Origin: JADKIH01 sp031417395
GTDB lineage: Bacteria > Bacteroidota > Bacteroidia > AKYH767-A > 2013-40CM-41-45
Length of the DNA stretch: 64,000 bases
Direction: 5' to 3'
NCBI GenBank assembly: GCA_031417395.1
Contig: JANOVM010000036.1
Location: 62,001-126,000, forward strand
Part shown: positions 40,570 through 49,857 of the stretch, piece after piece
How positions within the stretch are numbered: the stretch's first letter is position 1
How the letters are laid out: every line of letters starts with the position of its first letter
Position numbers and translations under genes: made by a program
Notes under the pieces: generated by a model
The model's input: only the letters and a program-made list of their open reading frames with translations
The model's database searches: none
What the model was told of the DNA's origin: nothing

Positions 40570-42087
40570 ATGAAAAAAATAAAGCTATTCTTATTTTTTA
40601 ATCTTCTCTCTTTGATTTCTTTCAGTCAGGAAAGTAAAAGGGAGAATATGTGGATGTTAGGAGCCGCAGCTGCACCTGGCTACCCTCAATTCGGTGTAGA
40701 CTTCAATTCGGGTAATGCAGACACATTTTCACTTTTAAGGCCCATGGCATTTTTTCTTGCTAATGCCAGCATCTGCGACACTAATGGTCAAATTCTTTTT
40801 TATACTAATGGCAATTATGTTTCAAATCGCTTACATCAAATGATGCCTGGAACCGCAGGTTTTAATCCGGGTGATGAAAATAATGATACCTATCCATATG
40901 GCTCAGGAATAATGCAGGGGGCATTAATTCTTCCATGGCCTGATAAGCCAGATGTATATATTATTTTTCATTTAAGCGGTGATTGGTTCTCGATTAATAA
41001 TTGGAGCTATGAAAGACCCTTGAATCTTTATTATAGTGAAATAAATATGCCTTTAGATAGTGGCAGAGGTGATTTTACAAATAATAAAAACATTCTGCTA
41101 ATTAATGATACATTGGTAGCCGGAAGGATTACTGCATGTAAACACGCTAATGGTCGTGACTGGTGGATATTTGTGCATGAATTATGGAGCGATAGATTTT
41201 ATGAATACCTTTTAACTCCAGATACAATTCTATTAAACCAAAACATTAAGATCGGCTCTGTAATATCTCACAGTATAGATGTTTGGGGCACAGGTGTGTT
41301 TTCACAGAATGGAGAAAAATTTGCTTATTTAAATTATGATACAACCTTAAATATTTTTGATTTTAATAGGTGTACGGGTGATTTAACTAATCCTGTTTAT
41401 GTATACTTTAATGACACAGCGAATTTAGCTACAATTAACTGTGCATTTTCGGCATCCGGTCGTTACTTATATGTATGTAATAATTTTCATATTTTTCAAT
41501 TGGATATGTTAGCTTCAGACATTGCAGCATCAAAAACAATAGTTTCTACATACGATAATTTTCATACATCACAGGGATTTAGAACAATAAATTTAATGAT
41601 GAAATTGGCACCTGATAATAAAATTTATGTTTCAACGGCTCAGGGGTCTAATGTGTTTCATGAGATTCACGCACCAGACAGTGCCGGTCTAGATTGCAGA
41701 GTCACACAGCATAGTTTTATTTTACCAGATTTCAATGCTTTTAGTATGCCTAATACTCCTAACTATGCATTGGGCTCGTTGCCGGGCAGTGTTTGTGACA
41801 GTTTACATATTGGCATTGATCCGGTAACGGAGAAAAATGTTTTATTAACTATTTTTCCAAATCCTTCAACAGGCATAATTAATATTAAGTTTGATGAATC
41901 GTTTTTAACATCAAAAGATAAGTTTATTGTATATAATACCATGGGAGAAATTGTTTTTACAAAGCAGCTACTGAGCAAACAGGATTTTAGTAATATTAAT
42001 TTATCTGATTTAACCAATGGAGTTTATACGATTTCTTTAACAATACATAATCAAAAGGTTAATTCGAGATTTGTTTTAATGAAGTGA
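40570..42087 (+). CDS. Secreted T9SS protein, copy B of the tandem pair
   Basis: I start it at ATG 40570 (MKKIKLFLFFNLLSLISFSQ); an in-frame ATG at 40537 lies inside the terminator hairpin of the preceding unit and would add a non-signal leader. The 505-aa product is collinear with the gene at 38552 over its full length. Examples are ENMWMLGAAAAPGYPQFGVD, NGRDWWIFVHELWSDRFYEY and MKLAPDNKIYVSTAQGSNVF. It has the same sorting domain LTIFPNPSTGIINIKFDESF. Differences are scattered substitutions without gaps, so both copies appear functional. Confidence 0.86.
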   Translation: MKKIKLFLFFNLLSLISFSQESKRENMWMLGAAAAPGYPQFGVDFNSGNADTFSLLRPMAFFLANASICDTNGQILFYTNGNYVSNRLHQMMPGTAGFNPGDENNDTYPYGSGIMQGALILPWPDKPDVYIIFHLSGDWFSINNWSYERPLNLYYSEINMPLDSGRGDFTNNKNILLINDTLVAGRITACKHANGRDWWIFVHELWSDRFYEYLLTPDTILLNQNIKIGSVISHSIDVWGTGVFSQNGEKFAYLNYDTTLNIFDFNRCTGDLTNPVYVYFNDTANLATINCAFSASGRYLYVCNNFHIFQLDMLASDIAASKTIVSTYDNFHTSQGFRTINLMMKLAPDNKIYVSTAQGSNVFHEIHAPDSAGLDCRVTQHSFILPDFNAFSMPNTPNYALGSLPGSVCDSLHIGIDPVTEKNVLLTIFPNPSTGIINIKFDESFLTSKDKFIVYNTMGEIVFTKQLLSKQDFSNINLSDLTNGVYTISLTIHNQKVNSRFVLMK

Positions 42088-42285
42088 TTACTTTATCTGC
42101 AAAATACTTATTACTTGATGCGGTTACCAGTTTAGGTTTTTAAGCCAATCTTCTATTGGTTCTATCTAAATAAGGTCATAAAAAATTGAGTTTGTACAAA
42201 AATTATTACAAAGTCCCAATCAGATATACATTTTTCAGCAATTTAAAATATTAATTATAAGGCAACTAAAACTCTAATTACTAAA

Positions 42286-42340
42286 TACTAAGAACTAAAT
42301 ACTAAGTACTAACTACCAAGTACCAAGTACTTCGTACTTT
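42286..42340. repeat. TACTAAGTAC dispersed repeat upstream of glyQS
   Basis: ACTAAATACTAAGAACTAAA followed by TACTAAGTACTAACTACCAAG and AAGTACTTCGTACTTT, ending 7 bp before the glyQS ATG at 42347. Same family as 29641, 35230 and 46503. The 198 bp to its left hold no gene. Confidence 0.6.
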
Positions 42341-42346
42341 AGCCCC

Positions 42347-43894
42347 ATGCTAACTACAGAAGAACTCTTCAAAAACATCATTTCCCATTCAAAGGAATAC
42401 GGCTTTATTTTTCAATCGAGCGAAATTTATGACGGACTTAGCGCTGTCTATGATTACGGTCAGAACGGTGTCGAACTCAAAAAGAACATCCGCGATTACT
42501 GGTGGAAATCAATGGTACAGATGAATGACAATATCGTCGGCCTCGATTCTGCTATTTTTATGCATCCGACCATTTGGAAAGCATCCGGACACGTCGATGC
42601 TTTTAATGATCCGCTCATCGATAATAAAGATTCGAAAAAAAGATATCGCGCCGATGTTCTTATTGAAGAACACTTGGCGAAAATTGAAGGAAAGATTAAT
42701 AAGGAAGTTGAAAAAGCGCGAACAAAATTCGGTGATTCCTTCAATGAAGAACAGTATCGTACAACAAATCCTCGTGTTCTCGAAAATCAAAGCAAAATTG
42801 ATACTATCAATACCCGCTTCAAGAAAGCACTGGAGGATAACGACCTTGCCGATGTAAAACAAATAATCGTCGATCTTGAAATCGTTTGTCCTGTAAGCGG
42901 TACACGCAACTGGACAGACGTACGTCAGTTTAATCTAATGTTCAGTACACAGCTGGGTTCAGTTACCGATGAGTCAAATACTATTTATCTCCGTCCGGAA
43001 ACTGCGCAGGGTATTTTTGTCAATTTCCTGAATGTTCAGAAAACGGGAAGGATGAAAATTCCTTTCGGCATTGCCCAAACCGGTAAAGCATTCCGTAATG
43101 AAATCGTTGCCCGGCAATTTATTTTCCGAATGCGCGAATTCGAACAAATGGAAATGCAGTTTTTCATTCGCCCGGGAACGGAAATGGAATGGTATAAATA
43201 CTGGAAAGAAAAACGTATGAAGTGGCATCAGTCACTGGGCTTTCCCGCAGGTAAACATCGCTTCCACGATCATCTTAAGCTAGCGCATTATGCCAATGCA
43301 GCCTGCGACATTGAATTTGAATTTCCATTTGGCTTCAAAGAACTGGAAGGCATTCACTCACGAACCGATTTCGATTTACGCAATCACGAAAAATTCTCAG
43401 GAAAGAAGCAGCAATATTTCGATCCTGAATTAAATGAAAGCTATATTCCTTATGTACTGGAAACCTCTGTTGGCCTCGACAGAATGTTCCTTTCCGTACT
43501 TTCTCAATGTTATAAAGAAGAAAAACTCGAAGATGGCAGCGAAAGAGTTGTTTTATCAATTCCGCCATTTCTGTCTCCCGTTAAATGCGCCGTTTTACCG
43601 CTTGTAAAAAAAGACGGACTGGATGAAAAAGCAGCTGAAATTTTTAATCGCTTAAGAGCAGATCACCTCTGTGTTTCAGAAGACAAAGACTCCATTGGAA
43701 AACGCTACCGCAGACAGGATGCCATTGGAACTCCTTATTGTATTACTGTCGATCATCAAACACTTGAGGACAATACCGTAACAATACGTGATCGTGACAC
43801 TATGAAACAGGAGCGTATATCTATTGACAGTATTAATGGTCTGATAAGTGAAAAGGTTGATATGCGGACTGCATTAAATAATTTGGAAATTTAA
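42347..43894 (+). CDS. glyQS: Glycine--tRNA ligase (alpha2 type)
   Basis: A 515-aa class II aminoacyl-tRNA synthetase of the dimeric, eukaryote/archaea-like type used by Bacteroidota. The N-terminal catalytic start is SHSKEYGFIFQSSEIYDGLS and AVYDYGQNGVELKKNIRDYW. Motif 2 is the region YLRPETAQGIFVNF, FGIAQTGKAFRNEI and FRMREFEQMEMQFFIRP. Motif 3 is SYIPYVLETSVGLDRMFLSV. The C-terminal anticodon-binding domain starts near PVKCAVLPLVKKDGLDEKAA. It ends with a bidirectional terminator shared with the convergent lamin-tail gene. Confidence 0.97.
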   Translation: MLTTEELFKNIISHSKEYGFIFQSSEIYDGLSAVYDYGQNGVELKKNIRDYWWKSMVQMNDNIVGLDSAIFMHPTIWKASGHVDAFNDPLIDNKDSKKRYRADVLIEEHLAKIEGKINKEVEKARTKFGDSFNEEQYRTTNPRVLENQSKIDTINTRFKKALEDNDLADVKQIIVDLEIVCPVSGTRNWTDVRQFNLMFSTQLGSVTDESNTIYLRPETAQGIFVNFLNVQKTGRMKIPFGIAQTGKAFRNEIVARQFIFRMREFEQMEMQFFIRPGTEMEWYKYWKEKRMKWHQSLGFPAGKHRFHDHLKLAHYANAACDIEFEFPFGFKELEGIHSRTDFDLRNHEKFSGKKQQYFDPELNESYIPYVLETSVGLDRMFLSVLSQCYKEEKLEDGSERVVLSIPPFLSPVKCAVLPLVKKDGLDEKAAEIFNRLRADHLCVSEDKDSIGKRYRRQDAIGTPYCITVDHQTLEDNTVTIRDRDTMKQERISIDSINGLISEKVDMRTALNNLEI

Positions 43895-43915
43895 TTGCTG
43901 TTTATAATAAAGAAA

Positions 43916-43956
43916 AAACCCCGTTGATTTATGAAAAACCAACAGGGTTTAATTTT
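43916..43956. terminator. Bidirectional terminator between glyQS and the lamin-tail gene
   Basis: AAACCCCGTTG (43916-43926) pairs with CAACAGGGTTT (43940-43950) with one mismatch. There are A-runs on the left and T-runs on the right, so it serves both converging genes. Confidence 0.78.
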
Positions 43957-43967
43957 TTATAATTAAT

Positions 43968-44840
43968 TTATTTACGCAAGATAATACGGTGAGTACTCTC
44001 ACCATTATCCGACTTCAATTTCACAAAATAAACTCCGTCAGGATATTCAGTTAAATCAATCTGGAAAGCAGTCTCACTTCCTTTTAGAGCTATCTTCTTA
44101 ATTTCTTTTCCTAATAAATTATTGAGTGTTAAAGAAGCGTTTCTTAAAACAGAGCCTTTAAAATCAATAATGCTTATTCCTCTGGAAGGATTCGGATAAA
44201 TATTAAAAGGTTTAATATTATCAATTGATCTTACATTTAAAGGTTGAGAGCAATTGGTATTTGCATTGACATTTGCCGTGCCCGGTGTTATACAGGCAAG
44301 ATGAAAATCGGCAGAATTATCGTTGGTATCGTGACCATCAGGAAAACGACCAATACCGGTAAAAGGAACAAGGGTATCTGAATTTGCACCTGCAGGCATT
44401 CCTGATGTTTCAAAATAACCGGCTACAGTGCCTTCATAACTTACTACATCAATAATAGCTGATGATATGTTGTCAACAATTGCAATAGCATCAGGAGAAC
44501 CATTTTGAATAATATTTGAAGGAACCGATAAAACCAAATTACTGTTAGGTACGAAATTCATACTGCCGCAAATAACAAAATAGCTTCCCGGATTAAGTAA
44601 TTGTGATGGCAATGCAATTGTATCGTATGGTGTAGTATTGTTTCCATTTACCAATACAATTGAATAACCGCCAAGATCGATAGCGTTAAGGGATGAATTA
44701 TAAAGTTCAATGAATTCTGCAGTATCTGTTGCAGGCTGATCGTAATCAACTTCGTTAATGCTTAGTCCTGTTTGAGAAAACGAATTTTGTGCAGAAAAAA
44801 TAAAGAGAATAATGTATAATGAAGTAATGATTTTTTTCAT
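43968..44840 (-). CDS. Lamin-tail-domain secreted T9SS protein
   Basis: A 290-aa protein with signal peptide (MKKIITSLYIILFIFSAQNSF-SQ). The lamin tail (LTD) domain contains LSINEVDYDQPATDTAEFIE, LYNSSLNAIDLGGYSIVLVN, and the GSYFVICGSMNFV strand, ending near GIGRFPDGHDTNDNSADFHL. The C-terminal type A sorting domain is FNIYPNPSRGISIIDFKGSV...GVYFVKLKSDNGESTHRIIL. LTD domains in secreted bacterial proteins are Ig-like modules associated with nucleases or adhesion; no enzymatic domain accompanies it here. It faces glyQS across a shared terminator. Confidence 0.87.
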   Translation of the reverse strand: MKKIITSLYIILFIFSAQNSFSQTGLSINEVDYDQPATDTAEFIELYNSSLNAIDLGGYSIVLVNGNNTTPYDTIALPSQLLNPGSYFVICGSMNFVPNSNLVLSVPSNIIQNGSPDAIAIVDNISSAIIDVVSYEGTVAGYFETSGMPAGANSDTLVPFTGIGRFPDGHDTNDNSADFHLACITPGTANVNANTNCSQPLNVRSIDNIKPFNIYPNPSRGISIIDFKGSVLRNASLTLNNLLGKEIKKIALKGSETAFQIDLTEYPDGVYFVKLKSDNGESTHRIILRK

Positions 44841-45089
44841 ATTGGGTTTTTTAACAAATTGGTGTTTTAATTAACCTCAAAGTAACGAATTAATGCTAAT
44901 TAATCCAAATGATGCAATCATAAAGAAGATTTATCTGAGAGCGATTATGAATATATCTAAAGGAAAGTTGTCTTTTCATCTCAATTTTAATGTAATCAAT
45001 TAATAATCAGAATTATTAATATGAAAAATGACAGTTTTCTGTTTAAAAAAGGAAAGGGAAAACCGGCTTTTGTGAATTGAGAAATTAAC

Positions 45090-45680
45090 CTATTTGTTAT
45101 TGAATAAGGTCATTGTTCTATCGATACCGATTGCAACATAGCTTTTTATCATTTCTACTGCTTTTTCAATTCTTTCGTCCAAAGTCTTTTTCTCTTCCTC
45201 ATTCCAATGACCTAAAACATAATTGACTTGCTTTCCTTTGGAGAATTCACTGCCGATTCCAAACCGAAGCCGGGCATATTCCGTTGTGTTTAATGTTCCT
45301 GCAATATCGTTCAAGCCGTTGTGTCCACCGTCGCTTCCTTTCTTCTTCATTCGAAGAGTACCAAATGGTAATGCTAGATCGTCTGTTACAACCAGCAAGT
45401 GTTCCGGTGAAGTTTTTTCTGCCTGCATCCAATAATTAACAGCTTTGCCGCTTAGGTTCATATATGTCGTCGGCTTAATAATCACTAGCTGTTTCCCTTT
45501 GTAACGGGAATGGTTGATCATGGCAAGTTTATCGTTTGCAAAAAGACGCGTATTTGTTTTATCCTCTTCACGTAAAAGCGATTTAGCTAAAGCATCTGCC
45601 ACTTCAAAGCCAATGTTATGCCTTGTAAAGCTGTATTCTTCACCTATGTTTCCAAGTCCTGCAATTAGAAATTTAGACAT
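45090..45680 (-). CDS. pth: Peptidyl-tRNA hydrolase
   Basis: A 196-aa protein that recycles peptidyl-tRNA released from ribosomes. Key residues are visible: Asn in LIAGLGNIGEEYSFTRHNIG and the catalytic His in TRHN. Asn is also seen in PTTYMNLSGKAV, Asp in VVTDDLALPFG, and the GSDGGHNGLNDI loop is intact. The C-terminus contains FSKGKQVNYVLGHWNEEEKK. It is the last gene of the conserved series prs-rplY-pth on the minus strand, 142 bp after rplY with a terminator between them. Confidence 0.96.
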   Translation of the reverse strand: MSKFLIAGLGNIGEEYSFTRHNIGFEVADALAKSLLREEDKTNTRLFANDKLAMINHSRYKGKQLVIIKPTTYMNLSGKAVNYWMQAEKTSPEHLLVVTDDLALPFGTLRMKKKGSDGGHNGLNDIAGTLNTTEYARLRFGIGSEFSKGKQVNYVLGHWNEEEKKTLDERIEKAVEMIKSYVAIGIDRTMTLFNNK

Positions 45681-45772
45681 GAATGATGTAGTTTATTTTT
45701 TACTATTTACTATTTAAAATAAGCGGTCGATTGCCGGTATGATCAAATATCGGATACAGTTTTCTAATGGAC

Positions 45773-45809
45773 AAAAAAAAACCCTGAACAATAGTACAGG
45801 GTTTTTTTT
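45773..45809. terminator. Terminator after rplY
   Basis: AAACCCTG (45779-45786) pairs with CAGGGTTT (45797-45804). T-runs flank it on both strands (A-run 45773-45781). It lies 13 bp past the rplY stop and separates rplY from pth transcription. Confidence 0.8.
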
Positions 45810-45822
45810 ATGATCTGAAAAA

Positions 45823-46488
45823 TTATTTCTTTTTCTCATCTTTCGCAGGAGCTTTTGCAGCCGGAGCAGCAGCACCTGCAGCAGCAGCACCTGCAGCCGG
45901 AGCAGCAGCGGCAGCAGCCGGAGCAGCTGTTTTATCTTCAACAACGACACGAGTTGTTTTCACAGCTGTAATTACATTGTTAGGAGAATCTAAAAACTCT
46001 ACACCTTTGACTTTAATATCACGTACACGAACGCTGTCGCCGATATTCATATCATCGATTTTTAGTTCAACCAGATCAGGAAGATCTTTAGGCAATGCTG
46101 AAATCTTAAGTTTTCTTATTTTATTGATTAACTGTCCACCAGCACGTACACCTACAGAATTTCCTTTTATTCTAACAGGAATTTCAATAGTTACTTTCTT
46201 CGCATCGCTTAATTCCAGAAAGTCGATATGAAGTATTTTATCACTTACAGCATGAAACTGAATGTCTTTCATAATGGCATTAAATTTTGCGCCATCGATA
46301 TCCAATTCAACCGTATGTACTTCAGGTGTGTACACCAATCCTTTGAAGGAGCTCGCCGGCGCACTGAAATGGTATTGTTCTTTTCCACCATAAAGCACAC
46401 ACGGAACCTTACCCTCTGCCCGCAGTTGCTTTGTTTCCTGCTTAGTCTGGGCTGCTCTTTTTGTTCCGCTAATTGAAATTGATTTCAT
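45823..46488 (-). CDS. rplY: 50S ribosomal protein L25 / general stress protein Ctc
   Basis: A 221-aa L25/TL5/CTC-type protein that binds 5S rRNA. The L25 domain contains ETKQLRAEGKVPCVLYGGKE and LVYTPEVHTVELDIDGAKF, followed by MKDIQFHAVSDKILHIDFLE. The C-terminal TL5 beta domain has IPVRIKGNSVGVRAGGQLIN and LPDLVELKIDDMNIGDSVRV. It ends with a long low-complexity Ala/Pro tail and KDEKKK, as often seen in Bacteroidota. It lies between prs and pth, the conserved order. Confidence 0.95.
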   Translation of the reverse strand: MKSISISGTKRAAQTKQETKQLRAEGKVPCVLYGGKEQYHFSAPASSFKGLVYTPEVHTVELDIDGAKFNAIMKDIQFHAVSDKILHIDFLELSDAKKVTIEIPVRIKGNSVGVRAGGQLINKIRKLKISALPKDLPDLVELKIDDMNIGDSVRVRDIKVKGVEFLDSPNNVITAVKTTRVVVEDKTAAPAAAAAAPAAGAAAAGAAAPAAKAPAKDEKKK

Positions 46489-46502
46489 TTTTTTTTATTA
46501 TT

Positions 46503-46606
46503 TAGTTGTTATTAGTATTTAGTACTTAGTACATAGTACTTAGTTATTTTGTAATAATTTTTAGTCCTTTTTCTTTTGTATATCTTTTATTTTTTTACTA
46601 AGTACT
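46503..46606. repeat. TAGTACTTAG dispersed repeats between rplY and prs
   Basis: TATTTAGTACTTAGTACATA followed by GTACTTAG at 46516-46543, and a second small copy ACTAAGTACTAG near 46597-46608 running into the prs stop. The gap holds no gene. Confidence 0.55.
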
Positions 46607-47543
46607 AGACCAGGAACAACTGACTAATACTCTCATAAACATAAACCCTTCTAATAATTCTTGCAAAGAGTTCTGCAGTTGGAATAACTTTTATTTTATC
46701 ACATTCCTGTCGCAGAGGTATTGTATCTGTTACAACAAGTTCTGTAAGTTTTGATTTACGTATTCTGTCATAAGCGTTTCCTGAAAGAACGGCATGAGTG
46801 CAAAGCGCACGCACACTACTAGCTCCTTTATCGAAAAGCATTTCAGCAGCCTTAGTTAAAGTTCCTGCAGTATCTACAATGTCATCGACAAGAACGATAT
46901 CTCTTCCTTCAACTTCTCCGATTACAGTCATAGCATCAATTTCATTTGCTTTTTTGCGCTGCTTGTCGCAGATTACCATTTCTGCATTGAAATATTTAGC
47001 ATAGCCTCTGGCCCTGTTAACACCGCCCATATCAGGAGCTGCAACAGTTAAATTAGGTAAATTAAGAGACTCGAGATAAGGCACAAACAATGAAGAAGGC
47101 TCCAGGTGATCAACAGGAATGTCAAAAAATCCTTGAATTTGTGGAGCGTGGAGGTCCATTGTCATTATCCTTGTAACTCCTGCAGCACTTAGCAGATTTG
47201 CAACAAGTTTTGCCGCAATGGCAACTCTTGGCTTGTCTTTCCTGTCAGAACGTGCAAAGCCGAAATAAGGGATTACTGCAGTTATATAATGAGCAGAAGC
47301 TCTTTTTGCAGCATCAATAAGCATAAGCAATTCCATCAGGTTATCCGATGGTGAAAAGGTTGATTGAATGATGAAAACATCATATCCTCTCACAGATTCA
47401 TCGAATGCAGGTGAAAATTCGCCATCGCTGAAACGCGCTACATTAACCTTTCCTAATGGGACTCCATAAGCATGTGCTATGTTTTCGGCCAAATACCGTG
47501 TCGCAGTACCGGAGAATATTTTTACGTTGCGTTCCATTTCCAT
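46605..47543 (-). CDS. prs: Ribose-phosphate pyrophosphokinase
   Basis: A 312-aa class I PRPP synthase that makes PRPP from ribose-5-phosphate and ATP. The N-terminal part is VKIFSGTATRYLAENIAHAY and VNVARFSDGEFSPAFDESVR. The ATP-flexible region is GFARSDRKDKPR, and the metal/ribose-binding site is MTMDLHAPQIQGFFDIPVDH. The PRPP loop is RDIVLVDDIVDTAGTLTKAA. All catalytic segments are intact. The start used, MEMERNVKIF, has a second in-frame ATG two codons later; either could serve. Confidence 0.96.
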   Translation of the reverse strand: MEMERNVKIFSGTATRYLAENIAHAYGVPLGKVNVARFSDGEFSPAFDESVRGYDVFIIQSTFSPSDNLMELLMLIDAAKRASAHYITAVIPYFGFARSDRKDKPRVAIAAKLVANLLSAAGVTRIMTMDLHAPQIQGFFDIPVDHLEPSSLFVPYLESLNLPNLTVAAPDMGGVNRARGYAKYFNAEMVICDKQRKKANEIDAMTVIGEVEGRDIVLVDDIVDTAGTLTKAAEMLFDKGASSVRALCTHAVLSGNAYDRIRKSKLTELVVTDTIPLRQECDKIKVIPTAELFARIIRRVYVYESISQLFLV

Positions 47544-47903
47544 GCCCCTGAATTTCGGGCTGCAAAGAAAAGAAAATCAGGCGTAAAAGGCAAATATTAT
47601 TGTGATTATTCTCTATAAAACAATGCCTTTTTATCGAATTTTTTAAGAAGAGAAAATGATTTAATTCAAAAAGCCCGAATATCTGAAAATGTACCTCCTG
47701 GCATTTAAAACTGATCCTGTGTATTGAAACACTAATTGCGAGCCCAAAATCACATTTTTAGCACACATTTCAGATTGAAATCCGCCCGGGTTGGAAAGGG
47801 TATTCATTGAAGTAATTGCTGAATTGTAAAAAAGGGTAGAGTTTAAAATCCTTTTTTGATATTTGCAGGAGTAAACTGTTTTATAAACATTAAATCCCAT
47901 ATC
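47544..47903. other. Divergent intergenic region prs / T9SS gene
   Basis: 360 bp with no supported gene. It must contain the prs promoter (minus) and the promoter of the gene at 47904 (plus). An ATATTTG at 47865-47871 and a TAATATTTG on the minus strand near 47590-47598 resemble -7 elements imperfectly. Confidence 0.4.
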
Positions 47904-49499
47904 ATGAAAATCAAAATTCTTTTTTTAAATCTGCTTTTGTTTGTTTCAATTACTGCTTCTGCCGATACACAATTTAAACAATCAATCGGCTTCCCCGATG
48001 CAAGTGCAGAGTTTCTTAGCGGATGCGAAACTCCCGATAGCGGATATGTTTTTTTAGGAAACACTACGGATACTGTAAGCAAAATATCTAAACTTTTTTT
48101 AGTTAAGATGGATCTGCAAGGTTCTCTTATATGGAGTAAAACTTACGAATACCCTATTGATGCTTTTGGTATTAAGGTGGCAGCTGCTTCTAATGGAGAA
48201 ATTGTTATGATGGGATATACTTTTCTCGACAGCATTCCCTACGACGATATTTTTCTTATCCGCACTCAGTCCGATGGCACAATCTTGTGGAGTAAAAGTT
48301 ATGGAGGGAATGACATCGATGAAGGAAACGATATGATAATCGATGCCCAGGGAAATATTGTTGTTGCGGGCTATACCTATTCTTTTGGCTCAGCACTTAA
48401 ATCAGGCTATGTATTAAAAACGGATGGCAACGGTATTTATTCATGGAGCAAAACGTATTCACAAAACGTAAATCAGGAGTTTAACGGTATTAGTCAGACG
48501 AGCGATTATGGCTATATACTTTCCGGTTATACCCAAGCACCTCCGGGAATTAATTTCGATGGCTATATGGTAAAAACCGATAGTGCCGGAGGTGTTAACT
48601 GGTCTAAACGAACAGGCGGTTCACTTTCGGAAATCCTCTACAAAGGTTGGCAAGATTCAGCAGGGGATTATTATTTCTCAGGCTCTGCAAGCACCAATAC
48701 GTTAAGTGGAAATCAGGATGGTTGGCTGCTCAAAGTAAATTCACTTGGAACAAGCAATCTGATAAATTATACATACGGTACTTCCATTGCAGAAAGGACG
48801 TATAGCATTGCTGTCAACTCTACAGGAAGTTCATTGATTTTATCCGGATATTCATTAAGCAGTTCAGGTTATGAGAATGCGCTTTATCTTCCATTAAATC
48901 CCATGGATGGTACATTAACCGGCAGTGCACTTTTTGCAGGAACAGCTACCGGTAATGCAAGAGCACTTGCTTCTTTTTATTCTTCAACAGGTTTGGTACA
49001 GGCCGGTTATATTTTTACTGCAACCGATTCTTTAGGCAGTGCTTATGCTGTAAAGTATGCTACCAATACAAGTCCATGTCAGGTAGGCATTGCTTCTTTG
49101 GATATAGTTAATCAAAACACAACTGCTTTGTATACGGACAGTGCGGGATCGATTGAAGCTTTGGCAGCCTCATTGTCGAATAGTGTTTCTTTCATTACCA
49201 ATGCGTCTAATCCCGGCCAGAATGTTTTTTGCTTACTGTCATCAACTTCGGAAGCAGATGGAATGGAATCAATTTTTCTTTCTCCAAATCCTGCCCAACA
49301 AACGCTGACAGTTGAAACACCGTTTGAGCAGAACGCTCAAATTCGTATAGTTGATATAAATGGCAGAATCATCTTTAATACAGAGGCTCAGGACAGTAAA
49401 ACGAATTTATCAATATCAAATCTTGCTTCCGGTGTTTATCAATTAGTAATAGAGAGCGGAAATAAAATGTTAAGGAAAAAGTTTGTAAAGGTTGATTAA
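47904..49499 (+). CDS. Secreted T9SS repeat protein
   Basis: I start it at ATG 47904, giving MKIKILFLNLLLFVSITASA as signal peptide; an in-frame ATG 48 bp upstream adds a non-signal leader. The ~531-aa product consists of repeats of the type SGCETPDSGYVFLGNTTD, AASNGEIVMMGYTFLDSIPY, DAQGNIVVAGYTYSFGSALK and TSDYGYILSGYTQAPPGINF. These 'D.G.I..AGYT' units are propeller-like and widespread in Bacteroidota surface proteins. The T9SS domain is IFLSPNPAQQTLTVETPFEQ...GVYQLVIESGNKMLRKKFVK. No enzymatic motif is visible. Confidence 0.87.
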   Translation: MKIKILFLNLLLFVSITASADTQFKQSIGFPDASAEFLSGCETPDSGYVFLGNTTDTVSKISKLFLVKMDLQGSLIWSKTYEYPIDAFGIKVAAASNGEIVMMGYTFLDSIPYDDIFLIRTQSDGTILWSKSYGGNDIDEGNDMIIDAQGNIVVAGYTYSFGSALKSGYVLKTDGNGIYSWSKTYSQNVNQEFNGISQTSDYGYILSGYTQAPPGINFDGYMVKTDSAGGVNWSKRTGGSLSEILYKGWQDSAGDYYFSGSASTNTLSGNQDGWLLKVNSLGTSNLINYTYGTSIAERTYSIAVNSTGSSLILSGYSLSSSGYENALYLPLNPMDGTLTGSALFAGTATGNARALASFYSSTGLVQAGYIFTATDSLGSAYAVKYATNTSPCQVGIASLDIVNQNTTALYTDSAGSIEALAASLSNSVSFITNASNPGQNVFCLLSSTSEADGMESIFLSPNPAQQTLTVETPFEQNAQIRIVDINGRIIFNTEAQDSKTNLSISNLASGVYQLVIESGNKMLRKKFVKVD

Positions 49500-49857
49500 A
49501 AAAACGCTTAAGATTTTTTCCGGATCAAGGTTGTGAAGCATTGAATAAAGAAGGATTTATTGTTTTATCTGACTGGCAAGGCGAAGCAGAAATCAGCGGA
49601 GGGGAAATCGCTTTTTTAAATTAATTCTCAGCCATTCCTCTAAAATACAAGATGTTTTTGTGCCCTCTGTTGAGAACTTAGTGTACTTTGTGGTAAAACA
49701 ACACCTGCATGATTTTTCCCACAGAAAAAATAAAGGCAATAATAAATACTACTTCTAGAATTATAGAAAAGCAAAGAGAAATAACTCTAAATCAATCTTG
49801 CATTAGAATGCATACATTTGTAAGGAGTTCAAATAAATTTCTTTAGATTTCAGCATC
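49500..49857. other. Intergenic, no gene seen
   Basis: 358 bp without a supported frame, hairpin or repeat. It contains the unidentified promoter of the glycosyltransferase gene. Confidence 0.4.

Noticed and set aside
47661..48082. Two 79-codon minus-strand frames
   Set aside because: They lie antisense to the start and signal peptide of the T9SS gene at 47904 and in its leader; no family resemblance and poor composition.
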